64,000 nucleotides of DNA from Nonomuraea sp. SYSU D8015. Its GTDB lineage: Bacteria > Actinomycetota > Actinomycetes > Streptosporangiales > Streptosporangiaceae. The notes beneath the pieces were generated by a model. It was given only the letters and a program-made list of their open reading frames with translations. It did not search any database and was not told the DNA's origin. The stretch covers positions 1 through 64,000 of the forward strand of contig NZ_VJYI01000037.1 in assembly GCF_008065375.1 (NCBI RefSeq). The letters are read 5' to 3'. Shown piece by piece: positions 17,389-25,726 of the stretch; position 1 is the first letter of the stretch; every line of letters starts with the position of its first letter. The position numbers and the translations under genes are program-made.

Positions 17389-18329
17389 CGTCCTCCCTCC
17401 AGCATGGCCTCGACCTCGTCTTCTGTAGGCATGGCGCTGGAGCATTCCAGCTTGCCGGCGACGATGGCGCCGGCCACGTTCGCGAACCGCAGGATGCGGG
17501 TCAGGTCCCAGCCGTTGAGCAGGCCGTGGACCAGGGCGCCGCCGAAGGCGTCGCCGGCGCCGAGGCCGTTGACGACCTCGACGGGGAAGGGTGGCACCTC
17601 GACGCGCTCGCCGGCGGTCGCGGCGAGCACCCCCTTGGGGCCCTGCTTCACGATCGCGAGCTCCACGCCCCGCTCCAGCAGGGCGTCCGCGGCCCGCCGC
17701 GGGTCGGTCTCGCCGACGGCGACCTCGCACTCCTCGCGGTTGCCGACCGCGACCGTGACGTGCTCCAGCGCCTTGCCGACCTGCGCGCCGGCCTCGCCGG
17801 GGTCGGGCCAGAACATGGGCCGGTAGTCGAGGTCGAGCACGGTGTGCGCGCGGCGGCCGCGGGCCTCCCAGGCGGCGAAGTGCGCCGAGCGAGACGGCTC
17901 CTGCGACAGCCCCGTGACGGTGGCCCAGAAGACCCCGGCCTCGCGGACGGCGTCGAACGGGATCTCGTCCGGCTCGATCATCAGATCGGGGGCGATCGGA
18001 TAGCGGTAGAAGTACAGCGGAAAGTTGTCCGGAGGGAAGATCTCGCAGAACGTCACCGGTGTCGGCGGGCCGTCGACCTCGCCGGCGAAGGCGTCGTCCA
18101 CGCCGAAGCCGCGCAGCTCCCGGCGGACGTAGCGGCCGAACGGGTCGCGGCCGGTCCGCGTGATGATCGCCGAGCGGCGGCCGTACCGGGCCGCGGCCAC
18201 CGCCACGTTGGTCGCGCTGCCGCCCAGGAACTTGGCGAACCGCTCCACGTCCTCCAGGCCGACGCCGTGGTCGAGCGGGTAGATGTCCACCCCGCACCGG
18301 CCGATGGCCACCAGGTCGTACGCCGCCAT
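17385..18329 (-). CDS. iolC: 5-dehydro-2-deoxygluconokinase
   Basis: A 314-residue PfkB/ribokinase-family kinase that phosphorylates 2-deoxy-5-keto-gluconate. GRCGVDIYPLDHGVGLEDVERF and KFLGGSATNVAVAAARYG mark IolC; the anion-hole and catalytic base are in VVNGLGAGDAFGGALVHGLL (GAGD). Unlike some homologues it has no fused C-terminal aldolase domain; a separate aldolase gene follows. The ATG at 18329 overlaps the iolE stop by one base (TGATG). Confidence 0.95.
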   Translation of the reverse strand: MAAYDLVAIGRCGVDIYPLDHGVGLEDVERFAKFLGGSATNVAVAAARYGRRSAIITRTGRDPFGRYVRRELRGFGVDDAFAGEVDGPPTPVTFCEIFPPDNFPLYFYRYPIAPDLMIEPDEIPFDAVREAGVFWATVTGLSQEPSRSAHFAAWEARGRRAHTVLDLDYRPMFWPDPGEAGAQVGKALEHVTVAVGNREECEVAVGETDPRRAADALLERGVELAIVKQGPKGVLAATAGERVEVPPFPVEVVNGLGAGDAFGGALVHGLLNGWDLTRILRFANVAGAIVAGKLECSSAMPTEDEVEAMLEGGR

Positions 18330-19228
18330 CAGGTCCCCGCCTTGGCCACGGTGAGCAGGTGCTCGACGCTCGCCCGGACGTCCGCGGCCGGATCCGGCCC
18401 GTCGCCGCCCGCAGCGGGCGCGCCGGTGAGGATGGTGTCCTGCTCCAGCACGTACCAGCCGGTGTAGCCGTGGCTCTCCAGGGCGGAGACGATGGCCGCG
18501 ATGTCGACGTCGCCCGCGCCGAGCGGGACGTACATCCCGCCGGCCACGGCCCCGGTGTAGGTCTCCTCGCCGGCCTGGACGCGCCGCGCCCAGTCGAGCC
18601 GGACGTCCTTGAGGTGGACGTGGGCGATGCGGCCGGGGTGCTCGCGGGCGACCGCGACCGGGTCGCCGCCGCCGATCAGCAGGTGCCCGGTGTCGAGGCA
18701 CAGGCCCACGCGGCTGCCCTCCAGCACGCGGGCGGTCTCCTCGCCGCTCTCGATCATGGTGCCGACGTGCGGGTGGAGCGTGGCGACGAGGCCTCGGGCG
18801 GAGGCGGCGCCGGTGATGCGGTCGAGGTTGCCCAGCAGGGTGGCCCAGCCGGACTCGTCGAGGGCCGGGCGGTCGTCGTAGCCCTCCCGGCCGGTGGCGG
18901 CGGCCAGGACGACGGTGGAGGCGCCGGCCGCGACCAGGCCCTCCATGGCCCGTTCGACCTCGGGGAGCGGGTCGTGGCCGGGGTCGTGCAGGACGACCGG
19001 GACGAACTGGCCGACCGCCTTCAGCCCGTACCCGGCCAGGGTCGCGGCCTTGGCCTGCGGGTCGTCGGGGAGGAAGCCGTCGGGGCCGAACTCGGTGGCG
19101 GACAGGCCCAGCTCGCGCATCTGGCGCAGCACGGTGTCGGGGTCGAGCTGATGGCCCCAGCCGGGGACCTCGCAGACCCCCCACGAGATGGGGGCACCGG
19201 CGATGCGGTCGGCCACGGGAGTGCTCAC
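18329..19228 (-). CDS. iolE: Myo-inosose-2 dehydratase-like TIM barrel
   Basis: A 299-residue xylose-isomerase-like barrel. The N-terminal RIAGAPISWGVCEVPGWG is the typical IolE opening; metal-binding residues are in TLHPHVGTMIES, LCLDTGHLLIGGGDP, HVHLKDVRLDW and WYVLEQDTIL. It would dehydrate 2-keto-myo-inositol to the dione. The GTG start at 19228 overlaps the iolG stop (GTGA). Confidence 0.88.
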   Translation of the reverse strand: MSTPVADRIAGAPISWGVCEVPGWGHQLDPDTVLRQMRELGLSATEFGPDGFLPDDPQAKAATLAGYGLKAVGQFVPVVLHDPGHDPLPEVERAMEGLVAAGASTVVLAAATGREGYDDRPALDESGWATLLGNLDRITGAASARGLVATLHPHVGTMIESGEETARVLEGSRVGLCLDTGHLLIGGGDPVAVAREHPGRIAHVHLKDVRLDWARRVQAGEETYTGAVAGGMYVPLGAGDVDIAAIVSALESHGYTGWYVLEQDTILTGAPAAGGDGPDPAADVRASVEHLLTVAKAGT

Positions 19229-20235
19229 TTGTCGATCCCTTCGATCTCGGAGAGTGCGACGGGCCTGCGCTCGGCCCGGGACAGCTCACACGCCTCCGCG
19301 ATGCGGAAGGCCTCGAGCGCGTCGCGGACCGTGCAGGGGGAGGGGAGCTCGCCGCGGACGACGTCCGCGAACGCGGTGAGCTCGGCCTGGTACGCGGGCA
19401 GGAACCGCTCCATGAACGACCACTTCTGCGGCCCGCGCGGGAAGTCGACGCCCTCCTCCGCCGAGCGCATCGCCAGCGAGTGGTCCAGTCCGACGGCGAT
19501 GGCGCCCTTCTCGCCGTGGATCTCCATCCGGACGTCGTGGCCGCCGCCGTGGTAGCGGGTCGAGGAGACCAGGACCATCGTGCCGTCGTCCAGGGTCAGC
19601 AGGGCGGCGCCGGTGTCGACGTCTCCCGCCTCGGCGAAGAAGGGCGCGCCCTTGTTGGCGCCCGTGGCGTAGACGGTGGCCACCTCGCGCCCCGTGACGA
19701 AGCGGAGGATGTCGAAGTCGTGCACGTTGCAGTCGCGGAAGATGCCGCCGGAGGTCGGGATGTAGGCGGCGTGCGGCGGGGCCTGGTCGTGGGTGTTGGC
19801 CCGGATGGTGTGGACGAATCCGAGCTCGCCGGAGGCGACCGCCGCCTGCGCGCGCCGGTATCCGGCGTCGAAGCGGCGCTGGAAGCCGACGTGCACCGGC
19901 ACGCCGGCGGCCGCGACGAGGTCGGCCAGGTCGATGGTCTCCTTCAGGGTGGCCGCCACGGGCTTCTCGCAGAAGGCCGGCACCCCGGCGGCGACGGCCT
20001 GGCGCAGCAGCGGCGCGTGCCCCGGCGTGGCAGTGGCGATCACGAAGCCGTCGACGCCCGAGGCCAGCAGCGCCTCGGCGTCCGGAGCCACCTCGAGGCC
20101 GAGCTCGGTGGCGACGCGCTTGGCGGCCTCGATGTCGGAGTCCGTCACGACCAGCTCGTCGACGTAGTCGAGAGCGGCCAGAGTCTTGGCGTGGAAGGCG
20201 CCTATCCTTCCGACGCCCGCGAGCCCGATGCGCAT
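19225..20235 (-). CDS. iolG: Myo-inositol 2-dehydrogenase
   Basis: A 336-residue Gfo/Idh/MocA dehydrogenase: MRIGLAGVGRIGAFHAKTLA (Rossmann), AFCEKPVAATLKETIDLA (EKP), VGFQRRFDAGYRRAQAAV, and DCNVHDFDILRFVTGRE, the IolG substrate region. First gene of the operon, divergent from the GntR regulator. The ATG at 20235 begins right at the Rossmann strand; the upstream in-frame extension to 20346 would cover the promoter. Confidence 0.93.
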   Translation of the reverse strand: MRIGLAGVGRIGAFHAKTLAALDYVDELVVTDSDIEAAKRVATELGLEVAPDAEALLASGVDGFVIATATPGHAPLLRQAVAAGVPAFCEKPVAATLKETIDLADLVAAAGVPVHVGFQRRFDAGYRRAQAAVASGELGFVHTIRANTHDQAPPHAAYIPTSGGIFRDCNVHDFDILRFVTGREVATVYATGANKGAPFFAEAGDVDTGAALLTLDDGTMVLVSSTRYHGGGHDVRMEIHGEKGAIAVGLDHSLAMRSAEEGVDFPRGPQKWSFMERFLPAYQAELTAFADVVRGELPSPCTVRDALEAFRIAEACELSRAERRPVALSEIEGIDK

Positions 20236-20351
20236 TCGCGTCCTGTCCAATTCACGTCGTTGGGTCGTCTCACGCCGTGCCTCATCCCTGGTCAAGGGCC
20301 ACCCGGCGATGATTTGAAGCCTGCCTTGTGAACACGCCGTCGTCAAGACTT

Positions 20352-20361
20352 TGTCCTGACA
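20352..20361. promoter_or_regulatory. Candidate GntR operator in the iolG-gntR gap
   Basis: TGTCCTGACA is a TGTC-N2-GACA inverted repeat, the type of short palindrome bound by HutC-subfamily GntR proteins. It is just upstream of a TTGACG -35 candidate for iolG (complement of 20341-20346). Confidence 0.45.
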
Positions 20362-20393
20362 TCATTGCGTAACGTCATATTCACGAGCAGAGG

Positions 20394-20399
20394 TACACT
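20394..20399 (+). promoter_or_regulatory. -10 box for a probably leaderless gntR mRNA
   Basis: TACACT fits an actinobacterial -10 box and lies six bases before the GTG start at 20406. There is no ribosome-binding site before that GTG, which fits a transcript starting at or within a base of the start codon. Confidence 0.55.
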
Positions 20400-20405
20400 C
20401 GCGCT

Positions 20406-21143
20406 GTGGCAGTCCAAGTGGGCGTGACGATCGATCGCTCTTCCCCCGTGCCTCTCTACCATCAGCTCGCCGAGCAGCTGCGGGAGGCGATCGCCAGCGG
20501 GCGGCTGCGGCCCGGCGACCAGCTCGAGAACGAGATGGCCCTCGCCGGGCGGCTCAACCTGGCGCGCCCGACGGTGCGCCAGGCCATTCAGGAGCTGGTC
20601 GATCGCGGGCTGGTGCTGCGCCGGCGAGGGGTCGGCACCATGGTCGCGAACCCGAAGGTGCACCGGCGCGCGGAGCTCACCAGCCTCTACGACGACCTCT
20701 GCCGGGCAGGCGGCCGGCCCTCGACCAGCGTCCTGCGGCACGAGCTGGTGCGGGACGAGCGGGTGGCCGCCGCGCTCGACCTGTCCCCGGACGCCGACCT
20801 GCTGCTGATCGTCCGGTTGCGTTACTCCGGCGACCGGCCGCTGGCCCTCATGAGCAACTGGCTGCCGCCGGCATACCACGGCATCACCCGCGAGGACCTC
20901 GAGGGATCGGGGCTCTACGCCCTGCTGCGCACCCGCGGGGCGCGGCCCGTGGTCGCCGCCCAGTCGATCGGGGCCCGCCCCCCGAGCGCGCCCGAGCGGC
21001 GCCACCTGCTGCTGAAGGCGGCCGAACCCGTTCTCACGATGACCCGCACCGCCTTCGACTCCGAGGGCAACGCGGTGGAGCACGGCGACCACTGCTATCG
21101 CGCCCAGGACTACAGCATCGAGGTCCTGATCGACCAGCGGTGA
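20406..21143 (+). CDS. GntR-family (HutC subfamily) regulator with UTRA domain
   Basis: A 245-residue regulator. Winged helix: PLYHQLAEQLREAIASGRLRPGDQLENEMALAGRLNLARPTVRQAIQEL (about 18-65). UTRA ligand-sensing domain from about 85 onward: TSVLRHELVRDERVAAALDLSPDADLLLIVRLR and VEHGDHCYRAQDYSIEVLI. It is divergent from the inositol operon with 170 bp between starts, and is the only regulator at that locus, so it is most likely the inositol-responsive repressor. The GTG start is probably leaderless. Confidence 0.9.
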   Translation: MAVQVGVTIDRSSPVPLYHQLAEQLREAIASGRLRPGDQLENEMALAGRLNLARPTVRQAIQELVDRGLVLRRRGVGTMVANPKVHRRAELTSLYDDLCRAGGRPSTSVLRHELVRDERVAAALDLSPDADLLLIVRLRYSGDRPLALMSNWLPPAYHGITREDLEGSGLYALLRTRGARPVVAAQSIGARPPSAPERRHLLLKAAEPVLTMTRTAFDSEGNAVEHGDHCYRAQDYSIEVLIDQR

Positions 21144-21161
21144 CACCTGGGCGCGAGACCG

Positions 21162-22268
21162 TCAGACCAGGTCGCCCATGCCCTCGGCGGGGAGCAGTGC
21201 CACGGGCCTGGGGCGTTCACATGTGCCGGCGATGGCCACCGCCGCTCCGGAGTGCGCCGAGGCGAGCAGCGACTCCATGACGTCGAGCACGTGGTAGGCC
21301 AGCGATCCGCCGGCTCGGGGCTCCACGCCGGCCGGGGTCGAGGCGAAGTCCGCCAGGCCCACGCCGCGCCCGGCGTCCACGTAGCCGGCCGACACGGGCA
21401 GCTCCCGCCACCCCTCCTCTCCCACTCCCGACACCTGGACGGCGCCGTCGAAACGGTTGGGGTCGGGGACGACGAGCGAGCCCTTCTCACCGTGCACCTC
21501 GATGTGGGGCGCCCTGGTCGCCGCCGCGTCGAAGCTCATCACCAGCGTGGACAGCGCGCCGGAGGCGTGCACGAGCACGCCGGTCACGTGGGTGTCCACG
21601 CTGACCGGGATCTCCTCGCCCCGCCGTGGGCCCGAGCCGATCGTGCGCTTGGCTCGCGACCGGCTCGCGGCCCCGACGACCCTCGCCACGGGGCCGAGCA
21701 GCGTCACCAGGCTGGTGATGTAGTACGGGCCCATGTCCAGGAGCGGGCCGCCCCCGGGCAGGTAGTAGAAGTCGGGGTTGGGATGCCAGCGCTCGTGGCC
21801 CGGCGTCACCATCGTGGCGGTCGCCGCCACCGGCCGGCCGATCAGTCCGTCGTCGATCGCCTTGCGCGCCGTCTGCGTGCCCGTGCCTAACACCGTGTCG
21901 GGCGCGCAGCCCACGCGCACCCCCGCGGCGGACGCCGCCCGCAACATCCGCGTGGCCTCCACCGCGGTCGCGGCGAGGGGCTTCTCGCAGTAGACGTCCT
22001 TGCCCGCGTCGATCGCGGCGAGCGCGATCTCGGCGTGGGCGGCCGGGACGGTCAGGTTGAGCACGACGTCCACGCGCGGATCGGCCATCAGCTCCGCCAC
22101 CGTCAGCACCTCGACCCCCGGGTAGGGCCGCACCGCCTCCCGTGCCCGGTCGGGGTCCAGGTCGGCCACCGCCACCAGCCGCAGCCGCGGCAGACGGTCG
22201 ATGGTGCGGAAATACTGGGCCGAGATGGCGCCGCACCCGACGACGCCGACGTTCACCGGCTGGCCCAC
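21162..22268 (-). CDS. Gfo/Idh/MocA oxidoreductase (ThuB-like partner of ThuA)
   Basis: A 368-residue NAD(P)-dependent sugar dehydrogenase: VGVVGCGAISAQYFRTI (Rossmann), VYCEKPLAATAVEATRML (EKP), DFYYLPGGGPLLDMGPYYITSLVTLLGPV (substrate side), EVHGEKGSLVVPDPNRF. I start at GTG 22268 because AAGGGGG is five bases upstream; a GTG at 22256 is the alternative. It overlaps the end of the ThuA gene by 16 bp. A ThuA-type protein plus a Gfo/Idh protein is the arrangement of thuAB in rhizobia, which make 3-keto derivatives of disaccharides. Substrate here is unknown and there is no linked transporter. Confidence 0.85.
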   Translation of the reverse strand: MGQPVNVGVVGCGAISAQYFRTIDRLPRLRLVAVADLDPDRAREAVRPYPGVEVLTVAELMADPRVDVVLNLTVPAAHAEIALAAIDAGKDVYCEKPLAATAVEATRMLRAASAAGVRVGCAPDTVLGTGTQTARKAIDDGLIGRPVAATATMVTPGHERWHPNPDFYYLPGGGPLLDMGPYYITSLVTLLGPVARVVGAASRSRAKRTIGSGPRRGEEIPVSVDTHVTGVLVHASGALSTLVMSFDAAATRAPHIEVHGEKGSLVVPDPNRFDGAVQVSGVGEEGWRELPVSAGYVDAGRGVGLADFASTPAGVEPRAGGSLAYHVLDVMESLLASAHSGAAVAIAGTCERPRPVALLPAEGMGDLV

Positions 22269-22957
22269 GACATCCCCCTTTCGATGATGGTCCGCACGCT
22301 GTCGTGGTGCAGGACGTCGAGACTGTGGCCCGGAGTGGTGACGAAGATCCGCCCGTCGCCCCACCTGCGGGTCCAGATCGCCGGCGAGGTGACCTCCCGG
22401 TGCCAGGGGTCCCACGGGCGGACCTTCTGGGTGGTCGTGGCCAGCACGTCGACGTAGTCGTCGGTCAGCACCCAGTACTGCTCGGTGACCAGGTCGAAGT
22501 CCGCGATCCCCGCGGTGATCGGGTGGGCGGCGGCCTCGGGCAGCATGTTCACGGTGTACGGCACGAAGTTGTCGGCCTGCGAGCCGTCCCGCTCGGCCGG
22601 GTCCTTGCCCGGGTGGCAGGCGAACTGCCCGCCGATGAGGTGCAGGTAGTCGGAGGAGTTGCGGAAGGAGTCGGCGATGCCGCCGTGCCAGCCGGCCATC
22701 CCGGTGCCCGCCCGGATCGCGGCCTCCAGCCCGCGCAGCTCCTCCGGCTCGATGGTGCCCATCGTGTAGCACTGCACGATGAGATCGACGCCGGACATGA
22801 ACGCGGAGTCCGCGTACGGGGCCGGGGAGTCCGCCCGATGCACCTCGAACCCCTGCTTCTCGAGGTAGGGGATGAAGAGCTCGGTGGCCTCCACCGGGGC
22901 ATGCCCCTCCCAGCCGCCCCGCACCACGAGAGCCCTTCGGCCATGGTCGTCTGTCAT
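22253..22957 (-). CDS. ThuA-like domain protein (trehalose utilisation family)
   Basis: A 234-residue glutamine-amidotransferase-like fold: ALVVRGGWEGHAPVEATELF, VDLIVQCYTMGTIEPEELRGLEAAIRAGTGMAGWHGGIADSFRN (nucleophile-elbow region), then HPITAGIADFDLVTEQYWVLTDDYVDVLATT and RIFVTTPGHSLDVL. These are the full set of ThuA domain signatures. AGGTGA precedes the ATG. It is the first gene of a two-gene unit with the dehydrogenase at 21162. Confidence 0.88.
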   Translation of the reverse strand: MTDDHGRRALVVRGGWEGHAPVEATELFIPYLEKQGFEVHRADSPAPYADSAFMSGVDLIVQCYTMGTIEPEELRGLEAAIRAGTGMAGWHGGIADSFRNSSDYLHLIGGQFACHPGKDPAERDGSQADNFVPYTVNMLPEAAAHPITAGIADFDLVTEQYWVLTDDYVDVLATTTQKVRPWDPWHREVTSPAIWTRRWGDGRIFVTTPGHSLDVLHHDSVRTIIERGMSWASR

Positions 22958-23320
22958 GCATTCACCTATCGCTCAACGGTCAACGGTCCGATCGTCGCAT
23001 CTCATGTCAAAAGTGGACAGACGGGGCTCCGCCTTGCCTCTTCCGCGCGATGGACGTCGCCGCCGACCTGGAGGCGCACGCCGCTCACCTCGCCCGCCAG
23101 AGCCCGGCCGTGGACGGTATGTCCACGCCGCGGTGATCGGGTCGAGGCCCGTGCGGCAAAGCGTGCCGCAGGGTGGAACGGCGCGTCGGCAGGCACGCAC
23201 CGCGCTCCTATCTTCCCTGTGAAGGCGGTCACACGGAGATCCGCCCGCCTCCGCCCTCCCCCTGAGGCGGGGTGCCCCCCGTGCCGGTCCCCACCGGCCC
23301 CGCAGAAAGAGTCGACGACC
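22958..23320. other. Divergent intergenic region between thuA-like gene and MHS transporter
   Basis: These 363 bp separate two divergent genes. No protein is supported. A tandem TCAACGG repeat occupies 22973-22986, close to the ThuA start, and could be a regulator site. I could not assign clear promoter boxes for the transporter. Confidence 0.5.
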
Positions 23321-24652
23321 ATGCCTCTGGAATCATCCCCACCGGACACCCGCCCGCAGGCCGACGCGGCGAGGGCACGCGGACGGGAGGCGCGTCGCGT
23401 CGCCTTCGCCACGTTCGTCGGCACCGCGATCGAGTGGTATGACTTCTTCCTCTACGGCGCCATGGCGGCGCTGGTCTTCGGCACCCTCTTCTTCCCCGCC
23501 GGCGACCCGCAGGTCAGCCAGCTCGCCGCGCTGGGCACCTTCACCGTCGGGTTCATCGCCCGGCCGCTCGGCGGCATCGTCGCCGGCCACTTCGGCGACC
23601 GCGTCGGGCGCAAGCGCATGCTGGTCCTGTCGCTGCTGCTCATGGGCGTGGCGACGGTCGGCGTCGGCCTGCTGCCGACGTACGCGGCGGCGGGCGTCGC
23701 CGCGCCCGCGCTGCTTGTCGTCCTGCGCATCATGCAAGGACTCGCCGTGGGCGCGGAATGGGGCGGCGCCGCGCTCATGGCCGTCGAACACGCCCCGCCG
23801 AACCGCCGGGCGCTGTACGGCGCCGCGCCCCAGCTCGGCGTCCCGGTCGGCGCGATCCTGGCGAACCTGATCCTGCTGCTCACCTCCGCGCTGACCGGCG
23901 ACGCCTTCGCGACCTGGGGATGGCGCGTGCCGTTCCTGATCAGCGTGGTCCTCGTCCTGGTCGGGCTCGTCGTCCGCCGCCAGGTGTCGGAGAGCCCGCT
24001 GTTCGCCGAGGCGGTGGAGAAGGCCGGCGCGCCCCGGTACAACCCGCTGATCCGGGTGCTCACCAAGCACCCGCGGAGCCTGCTGCGCGCCGTCTTCGCC
24101 TCGATCGCCTCGGCGTCGTGGGGATACGTGATCCTGGTCTTCATCCTCTCCTACGGCGCCACCGCCAAGATCTACTCGCGCCCCGCCCTGCTCACGATGA
24201 TCATCCTGGCCAGCGTCCTGCAGGCGGGTGCCATGCTGTACGCCGGTTTGCTCGCCGACCGCGCCGGCCGCAAGCGCGTCGCGCTCTACGGCGCGCTCGG
24301 TCAGGTCGCCATGGGGCTGGCGTTCTTCCCGCTGTTCGACAGCGGCGTCTTCTGGCTGGCCCTGCTGGCCTGCCTGCTCGCCTCGATCGCGTTGTCGGCC
24401 CAGTACGGGCCCCTGCCCGCGCTGCTGGCCGAGCAGTTCCCGACCGAGGTGCGCTACACGGGCGTGTCCGTCGGCTACATGTTCGGCAACATCCTCGGCG
24501 GCGGCCTGGTGCCGCTGGTCGGGGCCGCCCTGGTGGCCGCCACCGGCACGTCGTTCTCCGTGGGCCTCTACATGCTCTTCCTCAGCGTCGTCACCGCGGT
24601 TGCGGTGCTCCTCACGCCGGAGACCGCGAACGTCCGCCTCGACGAGGCGTGA
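23321..24652 (+). CDS. MHS-family (MFS) organic acid transporter
   Basis: A 443-residue, 12-helix proton symporter. RVAFATFVGTAIEWYDFFLYG near residue 30-50 is the signature of the metabolite:H+ symporter family (ShiA/PcaT/KgtP type). GHFGDRVGRKRMLVLSLLLMG is MFS motif A; RIMQGLAVGAEWGGAALMAVEHAP follows; QFPTEVRYTGVSVGYMFGNILGGGL lies in the C-terminal half. It is convergent with the mhp-like lower-pathway operon and separated from it by a terminator; it may import the aromatic acid used there, which is inference from proximity. Confidence 0.9.
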   Translation: MPLESSPPDTRPQADAARARGREARRVAFATFVGTAIEWYDFFLYGAMAALVFGTLFFPAGDPQVSQLAALGTFTVGFIARPLGGIVAGHFGDRVGRKRMLVLSLLLMGVATVGVGLLPTYAAAGVAAPALLVVLRIMQGLAVGAEWGGAALMAVEHAPPNRRALYGAAPQLGVPVGAILANLILLLTSALTGDAFATWGWRVPFLISVVLVLVGLVVRRQVSESPLFAEAVEKAGAPRYNPLIRVLTKHPRSLLRAVFASIASASWGYVILVFILSYGATAKIYSRPALLTMIILASVLQAGAMLYAGLLADRAGRKRVALYGALGQVAMGLAFFPLFDSGVFWLALLACLLASIALSAQYGPLPALLAEQFPTEVRYTGVSVGYMFGNILGGGLVPLVGAALVAATGTSFSVGLYMLFLSVVTAVAVLLTPETANVRLDEA

Positions 24653-24671
24653 ACCGTCCCGGGAAACACCT

Positions 24672-24709
24672 CCGCCCGGCCGCCGAGATCGTCCTCGGCG
24701 GCCGGGCGG
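24672..24709. terminator. Strong bidirectional hairpin terminator
   Basis: CCGCCCGGCCGCCGAG (24672-24687) pairs perfectly over 16 bp with CTCGGCGGCCGGGCGG (24694-24709) with a six-base loop, followed by CTTT on the plus strand. It lies between the convergent MHS transporter and mhpE. Confidence 0.9.
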
Positions 24710-24721
24710 CTTTCGTGTCTC

Positions 24722-25726
24722 CTACGCCTTTCGCAGCAGGTCGAGGGCGATGTCGACGATCATGTCCTCCTGGCCGCCGACGAGGCGGCGCCTGCCGACC
24801 TCCAGCAGGATGGTCCGGACGTCGATCCCGTACCGGCGGGAGGCGGCCTCGGCGTGGCGGAGGAAGCTGGAGTACGCGCCGGCGTAGCCGAGGGTGAGCG
24901 TCTCCCGGTCCACCTGCACCGGGCGGTCCTGGAGCGGGCGGACGAGGTCGTCGGCGGCGTCCTGCAGGGCGAACAGGTCGCAGCCGTGCTTCCATTCGTT
25001 GAGGTCGGCGACGGCGATGAACGGTTCGATGGGGCAGTTGCCCGCCCCCGCGCCGTGTCCGGCCAGGGAGGCGTCCACGCGGGTGACGCCTTCTTCGACG
25101 GCGACGACGGAGTTGGCCACCGCCAGGGAGAGGTTCTGGTGGGCGTGGATCCCGATCTGGGTCTCCGGGTCGAGCACGTCGCGGTAGGCGCGAACACGCT
25201 CGCGGACGCCGTCCATGGTGAGCCGGCCGCCCGAGTCGGTGACGTAGACGCAGTGCGCGCCGTACGACTCCATGAGCTTGGCCTGCCTGGCCAGTTCGGC
25301 GGGGGGCGCCATGTGGCTGAGCATGAGGAAGCCGGCGACGTCCATGCCGATGTCGCGGGCCTTGGCGATGTGCTGGGCGGCGACGTCGGCCTCGGTGCAG
25401 TGGGTGGCGATGCGGATCGAGCGGACCCCGAGCTCGTAGGCGTGCTCGAGTTCGGCGATGGTGCCGATGCCGGGCAGGAGGAGGGTGGTGAGCGTTGCCC
25501 GGTCGACCGCCTCGGCGGCGGCTTCGAGCCATTCCCAGTCGGTGTTACTGCCGGGCCCGTAGTTGACCGAGGCACCCGCCAGGCCGTCGCCGTGGGCCAC
25601 CTCGATGGCGTCGACGCCGGCGGCGTCGAGGGCGGCGACGATGCGGCCCACGTCGCGCGGGGTGATGCGGTGGCGGACCGCGTGCATGCCGTCCCGGAGG
25701 GTGACGTCCTGGATGTAGAGGGTCAT
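24722..25726 (-). CDS. mhpE: 4-hydroxy-2-oxovalerate aldolase
   Basis: A 334-residue DRE-TIM metallolyase that splits 4-hydroxy-2-oxovalerate into pyruvate and acetaldehyde. The metal/catalytic motif [14 protein letters not shown] is at residues 7-20; [23 protein letters not shown] and [15 protein letters not shown] (His ligands) and [17 protein letters not shown] are the family blocks. It is last in the operon and overlaps mhpF by ATGA, matching the known physical aldolase-dehydrogenase complex in which acetaldehyde is channelled. Confidence 0.95.
   Translation of the reverse strand: MTLYIQDVTLRDGMHAVRHRITPRDVGRIVAALDAAGVDAIEVAHGDGLAGASVNYGPGSNTDWEWLEAAAEAVDRATLTTLLLPGIGTIAELEHAYELGVRSIRIATHCTEADVAAQHIAKARDIGMDVAGFLMLSHMAPPAELARQAKLMESYGAHCVYVTDSGGRLTMDGVRERVRAYRDVLDPETQIGIHAHQNLSLAVANSVVAVEEGVTRVDASLAGHGAGAGNCPIEPFIAVADLNEWKHGCDLFALQDAADDLVRPLQDRPVQVDRETLTLGYAGAYSSFLRHAEAASRRYGIDVRTILLEVGRRRLVGGQEDMIVDIALDLLRKA

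Noticed and set aside
22142-24652. An 836-residue plus-strand protein ending in the MHS transporter
   Set aside because: The N-terminal part is antisense to the dehydrogenase and ThuA genes; the transporter starts at 23321.
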